From Prochlorococcus marinus str. MIT 9201 (GTDB lineage Bacteria; Cyanobacteriota; Cyanobacteriia; PCC-6307; Cyanobiaceae): DNA of 64,000 nucleotides. How positions within the stretch are numbered: position 1 is the stretch's first letter; every line of letters starts with the position of its first letter. The notes beneath the pieces were generated by a model. The model did no database searches and had not been told where the DNA came from. It worked only from the letters and a program-made list of their open reading frames with translations. This document shows positions 18,842 to 28,349 of this stretch, in pieces. A program made the translations under genes and the position numbers. The stretch spans positions 1-64,000 of the forward strand of contig NZ_JNAL01000012.1 in the NCBI RefSeq assembly GCF_000759955.1, read 5' to 3'.

Positions 18842-20338
18842 TAAACTATTCTTGATTTTACCATTTATTAATTCTCCAACTATTGCGATGGAGCTATAAG
18901 CTATCAAAACTATGGTGACTTCCTGCCATGCAAAGGAACTTAGTGATTCTTGTAATTGCCAACCTAGACCAACACTTCCAATAACCCCAACTATTGCAGT
19001 TTCTCTAATAATGATGTCAGATCTATAAGCGCAATATGCTAAGTAACTTTTTGCTTGTTGAGAAAATAAACCTAAAAGCCAACTAGTCTTTTTTGAGATT
19101 CCTAGAGATTTCATTGCAATATAATTTCTCTTGTCTTGGCTATCTAGATTTGTAAAAAGTAATTTGCTAGTAATACCAGCGTTGTGGAGACCTAATGTTA
19201 AAGCTGCTAAAGATAAAGAAGGATTATTAAAAGTTAATAGAGTTAGAAGTATTACAGGTGTAGGTATTAAACGTAATAAAAATGCAAAAATTTTTATAAA
19301 AATTTTAGAACTATTGTTGTTAAAAATTCCTATTACTAATGGAGGTAAACTAATTGCGATTCCTGTTGATAAAAGACTTAAAATTATTGTTTCTAATATA
19401 AGTTTTAAGAAATCAAATAATCCTAAATCTGAGCTTGATTTAAAAAGAGAACTAATGGAATTAAAATTTTCAAAATTATTATTAAAAATAAAATAAAGAA
19501 AATATGAAAAAGAAAATAAAATTGTTATGAAAATAACTGCAATAAAAAAAATAGATACGATTTTATTTGTAGTATTAAATTTTATTTTTTTGAATATTAA
19601 TCTAGAAAGAATTATCAAAATTGCTAAGGACCATAAATAAGTCCATAACTCTCTAAAATTCAAAGTTTGGAAAGATAAAAAAATACTGGTACCTATTCCT
19701 CCAATCCCAAAAATTCCTAAAATCACAGTACTTCTTATTGAACACTCTAATCGATATAAACCAAAGTTTTTAAATGTATTTATTATTGGATTCCATATTA
19801 AAGTTAGTAAAGAAGAAAATTTAGGTGCATTTATTTGATTTATAGATTCAAAACTTTTGTAGTCAATAGTTTCTAATTGTTCAGCAAAAACTTTTGAATT
19901 TACAGCAATATAAGGTATACATATAGCTATTATTCCTATCGAAAAATTTATTCCATATATTTGCATTAATATTATTCCCCAAACCACTTCGTGTATAGAT
20001 CTAATTATTGTTAGAAAAAACCTTATTATGCGGTAGAAAAAATTTGGAATATTAAAGATTTTATAAAAAATATTTGAGGAAATTATTCCAAAAATTACTC
20101 CAAAAATAATACTTACTAACCAACTAAAAAAACCAATTAAGATTGTTTCATTTAATCGCTTAATTACGGTAATAATAATTTCATTATCGATCTTGGGATT
20201 AAATGCAGAAATTAAGAATTCTTGGAATAATTTAAATCCTCCAAAATGAATATTGTTTATTAATTGATACCCTAGAGGTATGCATACCAAAATTGGAAGA
20301 AAAGATAATGAAGTATAGTTTAATTTTAATTTGTTCAA
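18836..20338 (-). CDS. phnE: Phosphonate-type ABC transporter permease, two permease domains fused
   Basis: 500 residues, about twice the length of an ordinary PhnE. Two binding-protein-dependent permease domains follow each other: residues about 45-255 (ending in a loop IRSTVILGIFGIGGIGTSIF) and about 300-500 (IIRETAIVGVIGSVGLGWQL). Each has the EAA-type loop, so one polypeptide may form the whole membrane pore. It lies 4 bp after phnC. Likely substrates are phosphonate, phosphite or a related reduced-P compound; no C-P lyase gene is in the window. Confidence 0.9.
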   Translation of the reverse strand: MNKLKLNYTSLSFLPILVCIPLGYQLINNIHFGGFKLFQEFLISAFNPKIDNEIIITVIKRLNETILIGFFSWLVSIIFGVIFGIISSNIFYKIFNIPNFFYRIIRFFLTIIRSIHEVVWGIILMQIYGINFSIGIIAICIPYIAVNSKVFAEQLETIDYKSFESINQINAPKFSSLLTLIWNPIINTFKNFGLYRLECSIRSTVILGIFGIGGIGTSIFLSFQTLNFRELWTYLWSLAILIILSRLIFKKIKFNTTNKIVSIFFIAVIFITILFSFSYFLYFIFNNNFENFNSISSLFKSSSDLGLFDFLKLILETIILSLLSTGIAISLPPLVIGIFNNNSSKIFIKIFAFLLRLIPTPVILLTLLTFNNPSLSLAALTLGLHNAGITSKLLFTNLDSQDKRNYIAMKSLGISKKTSWLLGLFSQQAKSYLAYCAYRSDIIIRETAIVGVIGSVGLGWQLQESLSSFAWQEVTIVLIAYSSIAIVGELINGKIKNSLT

Positions 20339-20342
20339 CTAA

Positions 20343-21083
20343 TTAATATATTTTCTCTAAATGAATCTTCTTTAAGTTATTTATTTTGATATTGAAAAAA
20401 ATTTTACCATCCCTTATTCCAATAACTTTATCGAAATCGTTCAGCAAATCTAATCTATGTAATGCAACTAATACCGTCTTTGGCGATTTTTTTGCTTTAT
20501 TTTTATCTACATTTTCTAGCAGAAGGTTTTTAATTGTTGTTATCAATTTGGGATCTAGATTATTAAAAGGCTCATCTGCAAGTAATATATTTGATTCTTG
20601 AATTAATGATCTAGCTATAGCCACCCTTTGTTTTTGCCCCCCAGATAGTTTTCTGATTTTTTTGTCGTAAATAGAGTTATGAAGTCTACATAATTTCATA
20701 TATTTATGTGCCTTCTTAAAAGAACTTATATTTAATAAATTTTTAAAAGCGAAATAAAAATTGTTTTCCGCTAGTAGTCCACAATTAACATTTTGTTCTG
20801 CAGAGAGATCTTCTATTAATCTTAAATCTTGCCATATAGTTGTTATTTTACTTTTCTTCTCTCTATCTAATTCCTCGAAACTTTCATTGAATAATTTAAC
20901 CTCACCTTGAGTTGGCTTTATAGTGCCATTAAGTACTGAAATAAGTGTAGTTTTTCCTGAACCGCTTTTACCTAAAAGTGCAATTTTTTCGCCAGAATTT
21001 ATTTTTAGATTTATTTTATTTAGGATCAGATCATTTTTGTATTTATAAGATATATTTTCTAATTCTAAGACAGTATTGTTCAT
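20343..21083 (-). CDS. phnC: Phosphonate-type ABC transporter ATP-binding protein
   Basis: 246 residues. Walker A GKSGSGKTT, signature LSGGQKQRVAIA, Walker B ILLADEPFNNLD and switch His VALHRLD. It overlaps phnD by 4 bp (ATGA) and is followed by phnE after 4 bp, a tight operon order D-C-E. The PhnC call rests mainly on this context. Confidence 0.9.
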   Translation of the reverse strand: MNNTVLELENISYKYKNDLILNKINLKINSGEKIALLGKSGSGKTTLISVLNGTIKPTQGEVKLFNESFEELDREKKSKITTIWQDLRLIEDLSAEQNVNCGLLAENNFYFAFKNLLNISSFKKAHKYMKLCRLHNSIYDKKIRKLSGGQKQRVAIARSLIQESNILLADEPFNNLDPKLITTIKNLLLENVDKNKAKKSPKTVLVALHRLDLLNDFDKVIGIRDGKIFFNIKINNLKKIHLEKIY

Positions 21084-21973
21084 CTAATTTTATTTAATTT
21101 CTTCCCGATTTCCTCTATATTTTTATATTGTTTTGATTCTGCCTTTATAAATCTTTTTGCATTGAACATATCTAATAGCTGTTTATGTGATTTTTGCTTT
21201 ATATCTAAATTTAGAATTACTGATTTAAGTTCTTTTGTAAACCCTTCCCCGAATCTATTTTCAAGATCACCTTGAGCTAACCAATGATAGTCAACATATT
21301 CTGGTGTGATCCAGAATAACTCTAAATTACTTGTTCTTTTGGGATTGTTTTTAAGATTGTTTTCCCAAACCTGTTTATTTAAAGCTCCAGCATCAAATGC
21401 CCCACTATTAACTAAAGCTATAGTGGCATCATGACTCCCACTAAAACCTGCTTTTTTTCCTTTAAAATGTTTAATTCCTACCCCTGCTTGATTTAAAAAA
21501 TATTCTGGCATTAATCTTCCAGATGTTGAGTTTTCAGAGCCAAAAGTAAATCTTAAATTCTTTAGTTTTTTAAGTCCTTTAATGTTTGAAATTGAGTTAA
21601 GTTCTAAATTTTTGTTTACTATAAAAACACTTTTAAATTCCTTATCGATATCTCTTTGAGCTATGACAATTGAATTAGGTGTTTGTAATCTTGCTTGAAC
21701 TCCTGATAAACCGCCAAACCAAACTAAATCTAAATCTTTAGTTCTAAATCCAGTTACTGCTGCAACATAATTAATAACAGGAATGTATTTAACTTCTACA
21801 TCAAGTTGTTTGGATAATTCTTTTGAGAATAAATTAAATCTTTTGTCCAAAACATCTTGGTTTTGATCAGGTATTGCTCCAACTTTTAAAACTTTGGGAT
21901 TTGAAAATACAGGTGATGAAAAAACAGAAAATAATAGAGATGAACTTAGTATGAAATTCTTTAAATTAAACAT
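21080..21973 (-). CDS. phnD: Periplasmic phosphonate-type binding protein
   Basis: 297 residues with a signal peptide (MFNLKNFILSSSLLFSVFSSPVFS). The mature part has the PhnD pattern VGAIPDQNQDVLDKRFN, DLVWFGGLSGVQARLQ, FTFGSENSTSGRLMPEY and GAFDAGALN, which line a small oxyanion/phosphonate pocket. Only 12 bp separate it from the aminotransferase gene upstream, so transcription may begin ahead of aspC. Confidence 0.92.
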   Translation of the reverse strand: MFNLKNFILSSSLLFSVFSSPVFSNPKVLKVGAIPDQNQDVLDKRFNLFSKELSKQLDVEVKYIPVINYVAAVTGFRTKDLDLVWFGGLSGVQARLQTPNSIVIAQRDIDKEFKSVFIVNKNLELNSISNIKGLKKLKNLRFTFGSENSTSGRLMPEYFLNQAGVGIKHFKGKKAGFSGSHDATIALVNSGAFDAGALNKQVWENNLKNNPKRTSNLELFWITPEYVDYHWLAQGDLENRFGEGFTKELKSVILNLDIKQKSHKQLLDMFNAKRFIKAESKQYKNIEEIGKKLNKIR

Positions 21974-21985
21974 AACTTAGTTAAA

Positions 21986-23164
21986 TTAATAGTATTCAGA
22001 GATTGCTTTTTCAAGCCTTTTTAGACCATCTTTTATTTTAATTTCTGAAGCTGCACAAGATAATCTTATACATTCGTCAGCCCCAAAGGCTTTCCCAGGC
22101 ACAACAACTAATCCATAATCTTGAAGAGCTTTATTACAGAAATCAACAGAAGTAATTGAGGAATTGGGTAATTTTGGAAATGCGTAAAATGCTCCATTAG
22201 GTTCTTCAATATAAATCCCATTTATATTATTAAGACCCTCATAGAGAAGTCTTCTTCTTTGATCATAATGGCTATTTATTATTGAGAAAAACTCATTATT
22301 AATTTTTAAAGCCTCTAAAGCACCTTTTTGAACAAAAGAGCAAACATTACTTGTACTTTGACTTTGTAATGCTGAGGATGCTTTGATTACATCTTTGGGA
22401 CCTGCTAAATAACCTATTCTCCAGCCAGTCATAGCCCATCCTTTCGCAAACCCATTTACTATAAAAATTCTATCTTTTAAGTCATTTGCTAATGAAGATA
22501 AACTGTAGTGTTTAAATTCTTTTTTAAGGATTAGTTCGTAAATCTCATCAGAAAGAATATTGATATTTGGATTTTCTCTAGCTAAATCGGCAATTTGTAA
22601 TAATTCTTCCTTTGACATAATTCTCCCAGTAGGGTTATTAGGAGAATTGATAATTATAAATTTAGTTTTTGAAGAGACTTTAGACTTCAAATCTTTTATA
22701 TTTATTTTGAATCCATCTTCTGCAGAAGAATTTGTAAAAATTGGCTTCCCACCCGCCAATCTAACCATCTGGGGATAACTTAACCAATATGGAGAAGGAA
22801 TAATAACTTCGTCTCCATTATTTAATAAGACTTGGAAAAGATTATATATTGCTTGCTTAGCACCATTTGTGACCATTACATTTTCAAATTCATAATTTAA
22901 ATCGTTTTGAATTTGAAGTTTATTTGCAATTGCTTTTCGGAGATCTAAATTCCCCGCTGCGGGCCCGTACTTTGTAAATCCATCAAATATAGCTTTACTT
23001 GTAGCCTCTATAACTTCTTCTGGAGCATTGAAATCAGGTTCTCCTGCACTTAAATTGCAAATATCTACTCCTTCTGCAGATAATTGATTTGCTTTAGCAC
23101 TTATCTGCAATGTAAGAGAAGGCTCAATTGAAAGTGCCCGATCAGATAAATTAACTTGACTCAT
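21986..23164 (-). CDS. aspC: Aspartate (class I) aminotransferase
   Basis: About 392 residues from the ATG at 23162-23164 (MSQVNLSDRALSIEPS); an ATG six codons upstream (23182) is an alternative. PLP fold type I: SAGEPDFNAPEEV, the NSPNNPTG loop binding the cofactor, and the Schiff-base Lys in NGFAKGWAMTGWRIGYL. It transfers amino groups between aspartate/glutamate and oxo acids. It probably heads a unit with phnDCE. Confidence 0.9.
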   Translation of the reverse strand: MSQVNLSDRALSIEPSLTLQISAKANQLSAEGVDICNLSAGEPDFNAPEEVIEATSKAIFDGFTKYGPAAGNLDLRKAIANKLQIQNDLNYEFENVMVTNGAKQAIYNLFQVLLNNGDEVIIPSPYWLSYPQMVRLAGGKPIFTNSSAEDGFKINIKDLKSKVSSKTKFIIINSPNNPTGRIMSKEELLQIADLARENPNINILSDEIYELILKKEFKHYSLSSLANDLKDRIFIVNGFAKGWAMTGWRIGYLAGPKDVIKASSALQSQSTSNVCSFVQKGALEALKINNEFFSIINSHYDQRRRLLYEGLNNINGIYIEEPNGAFYAFPKLPNSSITSVDFCNKALQDYGLVVVPGKAFGADECIRLSCAASEIKIKDGLKRLEKAISEYY

Positions 23165-23325
23165 TGACTTATGACTTTTCAAATATGACTTTTAATAATG
23201 GCAAATGCATAAATTAAGAATAAATAAAACTATCACATAATGGTTTAATTTAGTTCATTTTCTTAATCTATTTTATTTTCATGTTTTGAGTTCTTAAGAT
23301 AAAAATATTTAAAGTTTTATTTTCG

Positions 23326-23829
23326 GTGAAAAGGTTAGTAATTGGGAGAGGAAGTGTATTTGCAGATTTGTTAATAATTGGTGAGGCACCTGGAGCACAG
23401 GAAGATTTAGAAGGAAAACCTTATGTAGGTAAATCTGGTAAGTTATTAAACCGATTATTAATACAGGCTGGGATTGACTATGAGAAGGATGTTTATTTTT
23501 GTAATGTAATTAAATGTCGTCCACCAAATAATAGAAAACCCACTGCTAGAGAAATTAATATTCATAAACCTTGGTTGTTACAGCAAATAAAGCTAGTTGA
23601 TCCAAAATTTATATTACTTACTGGTTCTACTGCTATGAGAGCTATTTTAGAAATTAAAGATCCTATAAGTAATTTAAGAGGTGAATGGATTAAAAAAGAT
23701 GGGAGAGAAATTATGGTAATTTTTCATCCATCTTATTTGTTGAGATTTCCTTCGAAAGAAATCAATAAACCTTATCATCAAACTTTGAAAGACCTAAAGA
23801 ATGTAAGTGGTAAACTATATGCCGTATAA
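23326..23829 (+). CDS. Family-4-type uracil-DNA glycosylase lacking Fe-S ligands
   Basis: 167 residues from a GTG start; an in-frame TGA at 23287 leaves little room upstream. Family-4 motifs are present: IGEAPGAQEDLEGKPYVG (uracil/water activation), NVIKCRPPNNRKPT and the HPSYLLR loop. The family normally has an N-terminal Cys-x-x-Cys and two later Cys binding a 4Fe-4S cluster. Here the N-terminal pair is missing, the third is kept (KCRPP) and the fourth is replaced (IHKPWL where a Cys is usual). It may therefore fold without a cluster. Repair of uracil in DNA is the likely role. Confidence 0.82.
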   Translation: MKRLVIGRGSVFADLLIIGEAPGAQEDLEGKPYVGKSGKLLNRLLIQAGIDYEKDVYFCNVIKCRPPNNRKPTAREINIHKPWLLQQIKLVDPKFILLTGSTAMRAILEIKDPISNLRGEWIKKDGREIMVIFHPSYLLRFPSKEINKPYHQTLKDLKNVSGKLYAV

Positions 23830-23864
23830 TTTAGTGAAATCCTTTTTGAATATCTAGAATTTTA

Positions 23865-25082
23865 ATGTCATTAACTCAATCAAAAGAGGTTAATAGTCTC
23901 TCCAAAAGATATTCAACTCATATTGAGAGAAGGTTAACTAGAACAGTAATGGTGGGTGATGTAGCTATTGGAAGTGATTATCCAGTAAGAGTTCAATCGA
24001 TGATAAATGAAGATACTATGGATGTAGAAAATGCTTACTTGGCTATCAAAAGACTTCATGATGTGGGTTGTGAAATTGTAAGGTTAACTGTTCCTTCTTT
24101 AGCACATGCAAAAGCAGTAGGGGATATAAAAGCAAAATTATTAGAAAATAATATCAACACCCCCTTGGTCGCTGATGTTCACCATAATGGTATGAAAATT
24201 GCAATGGAGGTTGCAAAACATGTTGATAAAGTGAGAATTAATCCTGGATTATTTGTATTTGAGAAATCGGACCCTACAAGGACTGAATATACGGATGAGG
24301 AATTTGAAACTATTAAACAAACAATACTTAAAAGATTTACCCCTTTGGTGGAAGTTTTAAAGGCTGAAAATAAAGCTCTAAGGATTGGAGTTAATCATGG
24401 GTCTCTATCTGAGAGAATGCTTTTTACTTATGGAGATACTCCATTGGGAATGACAGAATCTGCGATGGAATTCGTCAAAATTTGTGATGAGCTTGATTTT
24501 CATAACATAATTATTTCTATGAAAGCTTCCAGGGCCCCAGTTATGATGGCAGCTTACAGAATGATCGCAGATAGGCTTGACTCAGAAGGATATAACTATC
24601 CCTTACATTTAGGAGTGACTGAAGCTGGAGATGGTGATTATGGAAGGATTAAAAGTACTGCTGGAATTGGAACGCTTTTAGCAGAGGGATTAGGAGATAC
24701 CATCAGGGTATCTTTAACGGAAGCCCCAGAGAAGGAAATACCAGTTTGCTATTCAATTTTGCAATCTTTGGGATTAAGAAAAACAATGGTTGAATACATC
24801 AGTTGCCCTAGTTGTGGCAGAACACTTTTCAATCTAGAGGAAGTTGTAGACAAAGTTAGGAACGCAACTTCACATTTGACGGGTCTAGATATAGCAATAA
24901 TGGGATGTATTGTTAATGGCCCTGGAGAAATGGCAGATGCTGATTATGGTTATGTTGGTAAAGGCAAAGGAACTATTGCCTTATATAGAAGAAAAGAAGA
25001 GATAAAAAGAGTACCTGAAGATGAGGGTGTTAATGCTTTAATCCAACTTATTAAGGATGATGGGAAGTGGATTGATCCTTAA
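23865..25082 (+). CDS. ispG: 4-hydroxy-3-methylbut-2-enyl diphosphate synthase
   Basis: 405 residues. The penultimate step of the MEP isoprenoid pathway, a 4Fe-4S enzyme. N-terminal TIM barrel ([30 protein letters not shown]) and C-terminal Fe-S domain with [14 protein letters not shown] and [20 protein letters not shown] supplying the cluster Cys and Glu. Ferredoxin-dependent in cyanobacteria. It feeds carotenoid, phytyl and quinone synthesis. Confidence 0.97.
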   Translation: MSLTQSKEVNSLSKRYSTHIERRLTRTVMVGDVAIGSDYPVRVQSMINEDTMDVENAYLAIKRLHDVGCEIVRLTVPSLAHAKAVGDIKAKLLENNINTPLVADVHHNGMKIAMEVAKHVDKVRINPGLFVFEKSDPTRTEYTDEEFETIKQTILKRFTPLVEVLKAENKALRIGVNHGSLSERMLFTYGDTPLGMTESAMEFVKICDELDFHNIIISMKASRAPVMMAAYRMIADRLDSEGYNYPLHLGVTEAGDGDYGRIKSTAGIGTLLAEGLGDTIRVSLTEAPEKEIPVCYSILQSLGLRKTMVEYISCPSCGRTLFNLEEVVDKVRNATSHLTGLDIAIMGCIVNGPGEMADADYGYVGKGKGTIALYRRKEEIKRVPEDEGVNALIQLIKDDGKWIDP

Positions 25083-25159
25083 GGATTTGTCAAATTTTTG
25101 AAATTATAAATAAATTTTTTTTATAATAAAAATATAATGAATTCTTTGAAGATAAGAAA

Positions 25160-26479
25160 TTGCTTAAAAAAAAATTTATAACTATTATTGCAACAACCTT
25201 TTCAGGGCTATTTTTAAATAATTTTGCAGAAGCAACAGTTTTAAATAATAGTTATAAAGAAGTAATTGATCATGTTTGGCAAATTGTATATAGAGATTTT
25301 CTTGATTCAAGCGGTAAATTTCAAAAGTCTAATTGGATTAACCTAAGAAAAGAAGTTTTATCAAAAAAATATTCAGACAGCAATGAAGCATATGATGCGA
25401 TTAGAGATATGCTTTCTAACTTAGATGATTCTTATACAAGATTTTTAGAACCTAAGGAATTTAATCAAATGAGAATTGATACCTCTGGTGAATTAACTGG
25501 AGTTGGTATCCAAATAGTTAAAGATAAAGAATCTGATGATTTAATAATTATTTCTCCCATTGAGGGCACCCCTGCATACGATGCTGGAATTAAAGCTAAA
25601 GATAAAATATTATCTATAGATGATATTTCTACTGAAGGCATGAATATAGAGGAGGCCGTGAAATTAATAAGAGGACAGAGAGGTACTAAAGTTAAGCTTG
25701 AAATTCTAAGAGGTTCTAAATCCTTTTTTGAGATTTTATCGAGAGAAAAGATTGAAATAAAATCTGTATCAAGTAAAGTCAACCGATCCAAAAACGGATT
25801 GTTAATTGGCTATGTGCGAATTAAACAATTTAATGCAAATGCATCTAAAGAGACTAGAGATGCTATTAAAGATTTAGAAACAAGAAAAGTTGCAGGATAT
25901 GTTCTTGACTTGAGAAGTAATCCAGGAGGTTTATTAGAGTCAAGCATTGATATCTCAAGACACTTCATTGATAAAGGAGTAATAGTAAGTACAGTCAGTA
26001 AAGATGGTTTAAAAGAAACAAAAAGAGGAAACGGTCAAGCTCTAACAAAAAAACCTTTAGTTGTTTTAGTTAATGAGGGTTCTGCTAGTGCCAGTGAAAT
26101 AGTTTCTGGCGCAATAAAAGATAATAAAAGAGGAAAATTAGTTGGGAAGAAAACGTTTGGTAAAGGTCTAGTTCAATCTATGAGAACATTAGTTGATGGT
26201 TCAGGATTAACTGTTACAGTTGCTAAGTATTTAACTCCGAACGGCACTGATATAAACAAATCTGGAATTATTCCTGACATAGAAGTGAAAATGAATATCA
26301 ACCCTATTCTCCAAAGAGAGATTGGAACTAGAAGAGATAAACAATATAGAGCTGGTGAAAAAGAGCTAATAAATATAATTAATAGAAAGAATCAGATAAG
26401 TGAATTTAAACCTAAGACTGCAAACCTCAATGCATTCCTACAAATTAATAAGGAAGATAAAGTATTTTCATTAAATTAA
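25160..26479 (+). CDS. Carboxyl-terminal processing protease (S41 family)
   Basis: 439 residues from a TTG start (MLKKKFITIIATTFSGLFL), which gives a normal export signal; the nearby ATG at 25137 is in another frame. PDZ domain (GVGIQIVKDKES, GIKAKDKILSIDD) followed by the S41 core, with Ser in NEGSASASEIVSGA and the general-base Lys in GKKTFGKGLVQ. Members process the D1 precursor or other periplasmic/lumenal proteins (CtpA/B/C); which paralogue this is cannot be decided here. It overlaps nadA by 4 bp tail to tail. Confidence 0.92.
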   Translation: MLKKKFITIIATTFSGLFLNNFAEATVLNNSYKEVIDHVWQIVYRDFLDSSGKFQKSNWINLRKEVLSKKYSDSNEAYDAIRDMLSNLDDSYTRFLEPKEFNQMRIDTSGELTGVGIQIVKDKESDDLIIISPIEGTPAYDAGIKAKDKILSIDDISTEGMNIEEAVKLIRGQRGTKVKLEILRGSKSFFEILSREKIEIKSVSSKVNRSKNGLLIGYVRIKQFNANASKETRDAIKDLETRKVAGYVLDLRSNPGGLLESSIDISRHFIDKGVIVSTVSKDGLKETKRGNGQALTKKPLVVLVNEGSASASEIVSGAIKDNKRGKLVGKKTFGKGLVQSMRTLVDGSGLTVTVAKYLTPNGTDINKSGIIPDIEVKMNINPILQREIGTRRDKQYRAGEKELINIINRKNQISEFKPKTANLNAFLQINKEDKVFSLN

Positions 26480-27390
26480 TTACTCATATCTAGCATTCTC
26501 TTTATTGGAACATAGGCTCTTCTTATTATTTCTGGGTCAAGTTCGATAGACGGTGAATTATTTTTCAAACAATCTAGAATTTTTTCTAAAGTATTCAATT
26601 TCATATATGGACACTCGTTACATTTACAACCTTCTATATCAGGAACTTCAATGAAGATTTTATTAGGTTCTTTCTTCTTCATTTGATGAATTATTCCAGG
26701 CTCAGTTAATACCATGTATGTTTTAGATGGATCTTTACTTACGAAATCAAGCAGTTTACTTGTTGATCCAATAAAGTCTGAGAGAATTAGTAAATTTTGA
26801 CTACATTCAGGATGAGCAATGACTTTTGATCCTGGATTTTGATATTTTAATTTTAGTAGTGCTTCTTCACTAAATGATTCATGGACAATGCAGCTGCCAG
26901 GCCATAATTTAAGATCTCTTCCTGAGTTTTTTTGTACCCATCTCCCAAGGTTCTGATCAGGGGCAAATATTATCTTTTTATCTTCAGGTATCTTTTTAAC
27001 TAATGAGACTGCATTACTGCTTGTGCAGATTAGATCACTTTGCGCTTTTACTTCTGCAGTACAATTTATATAACTTACCACATAGTGCTCTGGATTTTCT
27101 TCCCTAAATTTTTGAAATTTATCTGAGGGACAATCGTCTGCTAATGAGCATCCCGCGTCAATATCTGGTAAAAGGACTGTTTTATTTGGGCTAAGTATTT
27201 TTGCAGTTTCGGCCATAAAGTGTACACCGCAAAAAATTATTATATCTGCATCATTATTTGCAGCTTTCCTTGATAGATCTAATGAATCGCCAATAAAATC
27301 TGCAATTTCTTGAATCTCTGGAGCTTGATAATAGTGCGCAAGAATAATGGCATTAGCTTTTTTGCAATGCTCCTTTATTTCCGAAATCAA
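26476..27390 (-). CDS. nadA: Quinolinate synthase (start uncertain)
   Basis: 304 residues from a TTG at 27388-27390. It condenses iminoaspartate with dihydroxyacetone phosphate in NAD synthesis, using a 4Fe-4S cluster. Motifs: ILAHYYQAPEIQEIADF, FCGVHFMAETAKIL, CTSSNAV, HPECSQ and CKCNECPYMKLNTLEKI. The frame stays open upstream for about 22 codons and contains a plausible N-terminus (TSTAKQKSVQTEEIL) but only ATA, ATC, ATT or CTG as potential starts, so the real start may be non-standard. Confidence 0.92.
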   Translation of the reverse strand: MISEIKEHCKKANAIILAHYYQAPEIQEIADFIGDSLDLSRKAANNDADIIIFCGVHFMAETAKILSPNKTVLLPDIDAGCSLADDCPSDKFQKFREENPEHYVVSYINCTAEVKAQSDLICTSSNAVSLVKKIPEDKKIIFAPDQNLGRWVQKNSGRDLKLWPGSCIVHESFSEEALLKLKYQNPGSKVIAHPECSQNLLILSDFIGSTSKLLDFVSKDPSKTYMVLTEPGIIHQMKKKEPNKIFIEVPDIEGCKCNECPYMKLNTLEKILDCLKNNSPSIELDPEIIRRAYVPIKRMLDMSN

Positions 27391-27481
27391 AATCTCTTCA
27401 GTTTGAACGGATTTCTGTTTTGCAGTAGAAGTTATACTGGTCAGGATTTAGAATATCTCTAAATAGATTATATGCCTTTAA

Positions 27482-28327
27482 ATAGAAAAAATTCTGACAA
27501 ATTTAAAAATTGCTATTGTTGGTGACTGTCATGGACAGTGGTCTGAATTAGACTTGAAAGTCTTATCGACTATCAAACCAAATATTGTTTTATTTGTTGG
27601 TGATATTTCTGATGGGAGTGTCAAAATAATAAAAAAAATCAATGAGATTAAAATTCCTACTTTTGTGATTTTAGGAAATCATGATAGAGGTAAGGATTCT
27701 ACAGGAGAAATTCTCTCAAAGCAGATACGTGTTCTTGGTGAAAAATATTGTGCATGGGATTTAAAAGTTTTTAATAACCAAATTAATTTACTTTCTGCGA
27801 GACCATGTAGTTCTGGAGGTGGTTATTATCTTTCAAAAGAAGTCAAAGGCGTTTATGGACCTATCACCGAACAAGATTCAATAAATAAAATTATCAAATG
27901 TTCAGAGGAGACTATTGAAGATATCCCTTTAATAATTATGTCTCATGCGGGCCCTTCTGGTTTAGGCTCAGAAGCTAAAAGTATTTGTGGGAAAGACTGG
28001 AAATTACCCTCTTTAGATTGGGGAGATAGAGATTTGTCTGTGGCGATTTCTCAAATACAAAAGAAAAGAAAAGTTGAACTTGTAATTTTTGGTCATATGC
28101 ACAATCGTCTTAAAAGAAATCTTGGTTTAAGAGAGATGTTTAAAATTGATAGTAAAGGGACAATTTATTTCAACACTGCAGTAGTGCCAAGGTATAAAAC
28201 TGATGAAGATGGGAAATTATTAATTAACTTTTCATGGATTGAATTTAAAAAAAAGGAATTAATAAATGTTTCTCATCGATGGTATTCAGAGTCTGGTGAA
28301 ATTTGTGAAGAAGATAAATTTTTTTAG
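27482..28327 (+). CDS. Calcineurin-like metallophosphoesterase (start or frame irregular)
   Basis: The first metal-binding motif GDCHGQW is encoded at 27522-27542, ahead of the first standard in-frame start (TTG at 27554), so the gene must begin upstream. The open frame runs back to a stop at 27479 with no ATG, GTG or TTG. An ATG at 27472 would join the frame if one A of the A-run 27486-27491 were absent. Remaining motifs are normal: GDISDG, LGNHDRG, MSHAGPSG and FGHMHNRL. The family hydrolyses phosphomonoesters or phosphodiesters; cyanobacterial members are sometimes annotated as TIGR04168 proteins. Substrate unknown. Confidence 0.8.
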   Translation: MEKILTNLKIAIVGDCHGQWSELDLKVLSTIKPNIVLFVGDISDGSVKIIKKINEIKIPTFVILGNHDRGKDSTGEILSKQIRVLGEKYCAWDLKVFNNQINLLSARPCSSGGGYYLSKEVKGVYGPITEQDSINKIIKCSEETIEDIPLIIMSHAGPSGLGSEAKSICGKDWKLPSLDWGDRDLSVAISQIQKKRKVELVIFGHMHNRLKRNLGLREMFKIDSKGTIYFNTAVVPRYKTDEDGKLLINFSWIEFKKKELINVSHRWYSESGEICEEDKFF

Positions 28328-28349
28328 GAATAGATATTTTGATAAAATT

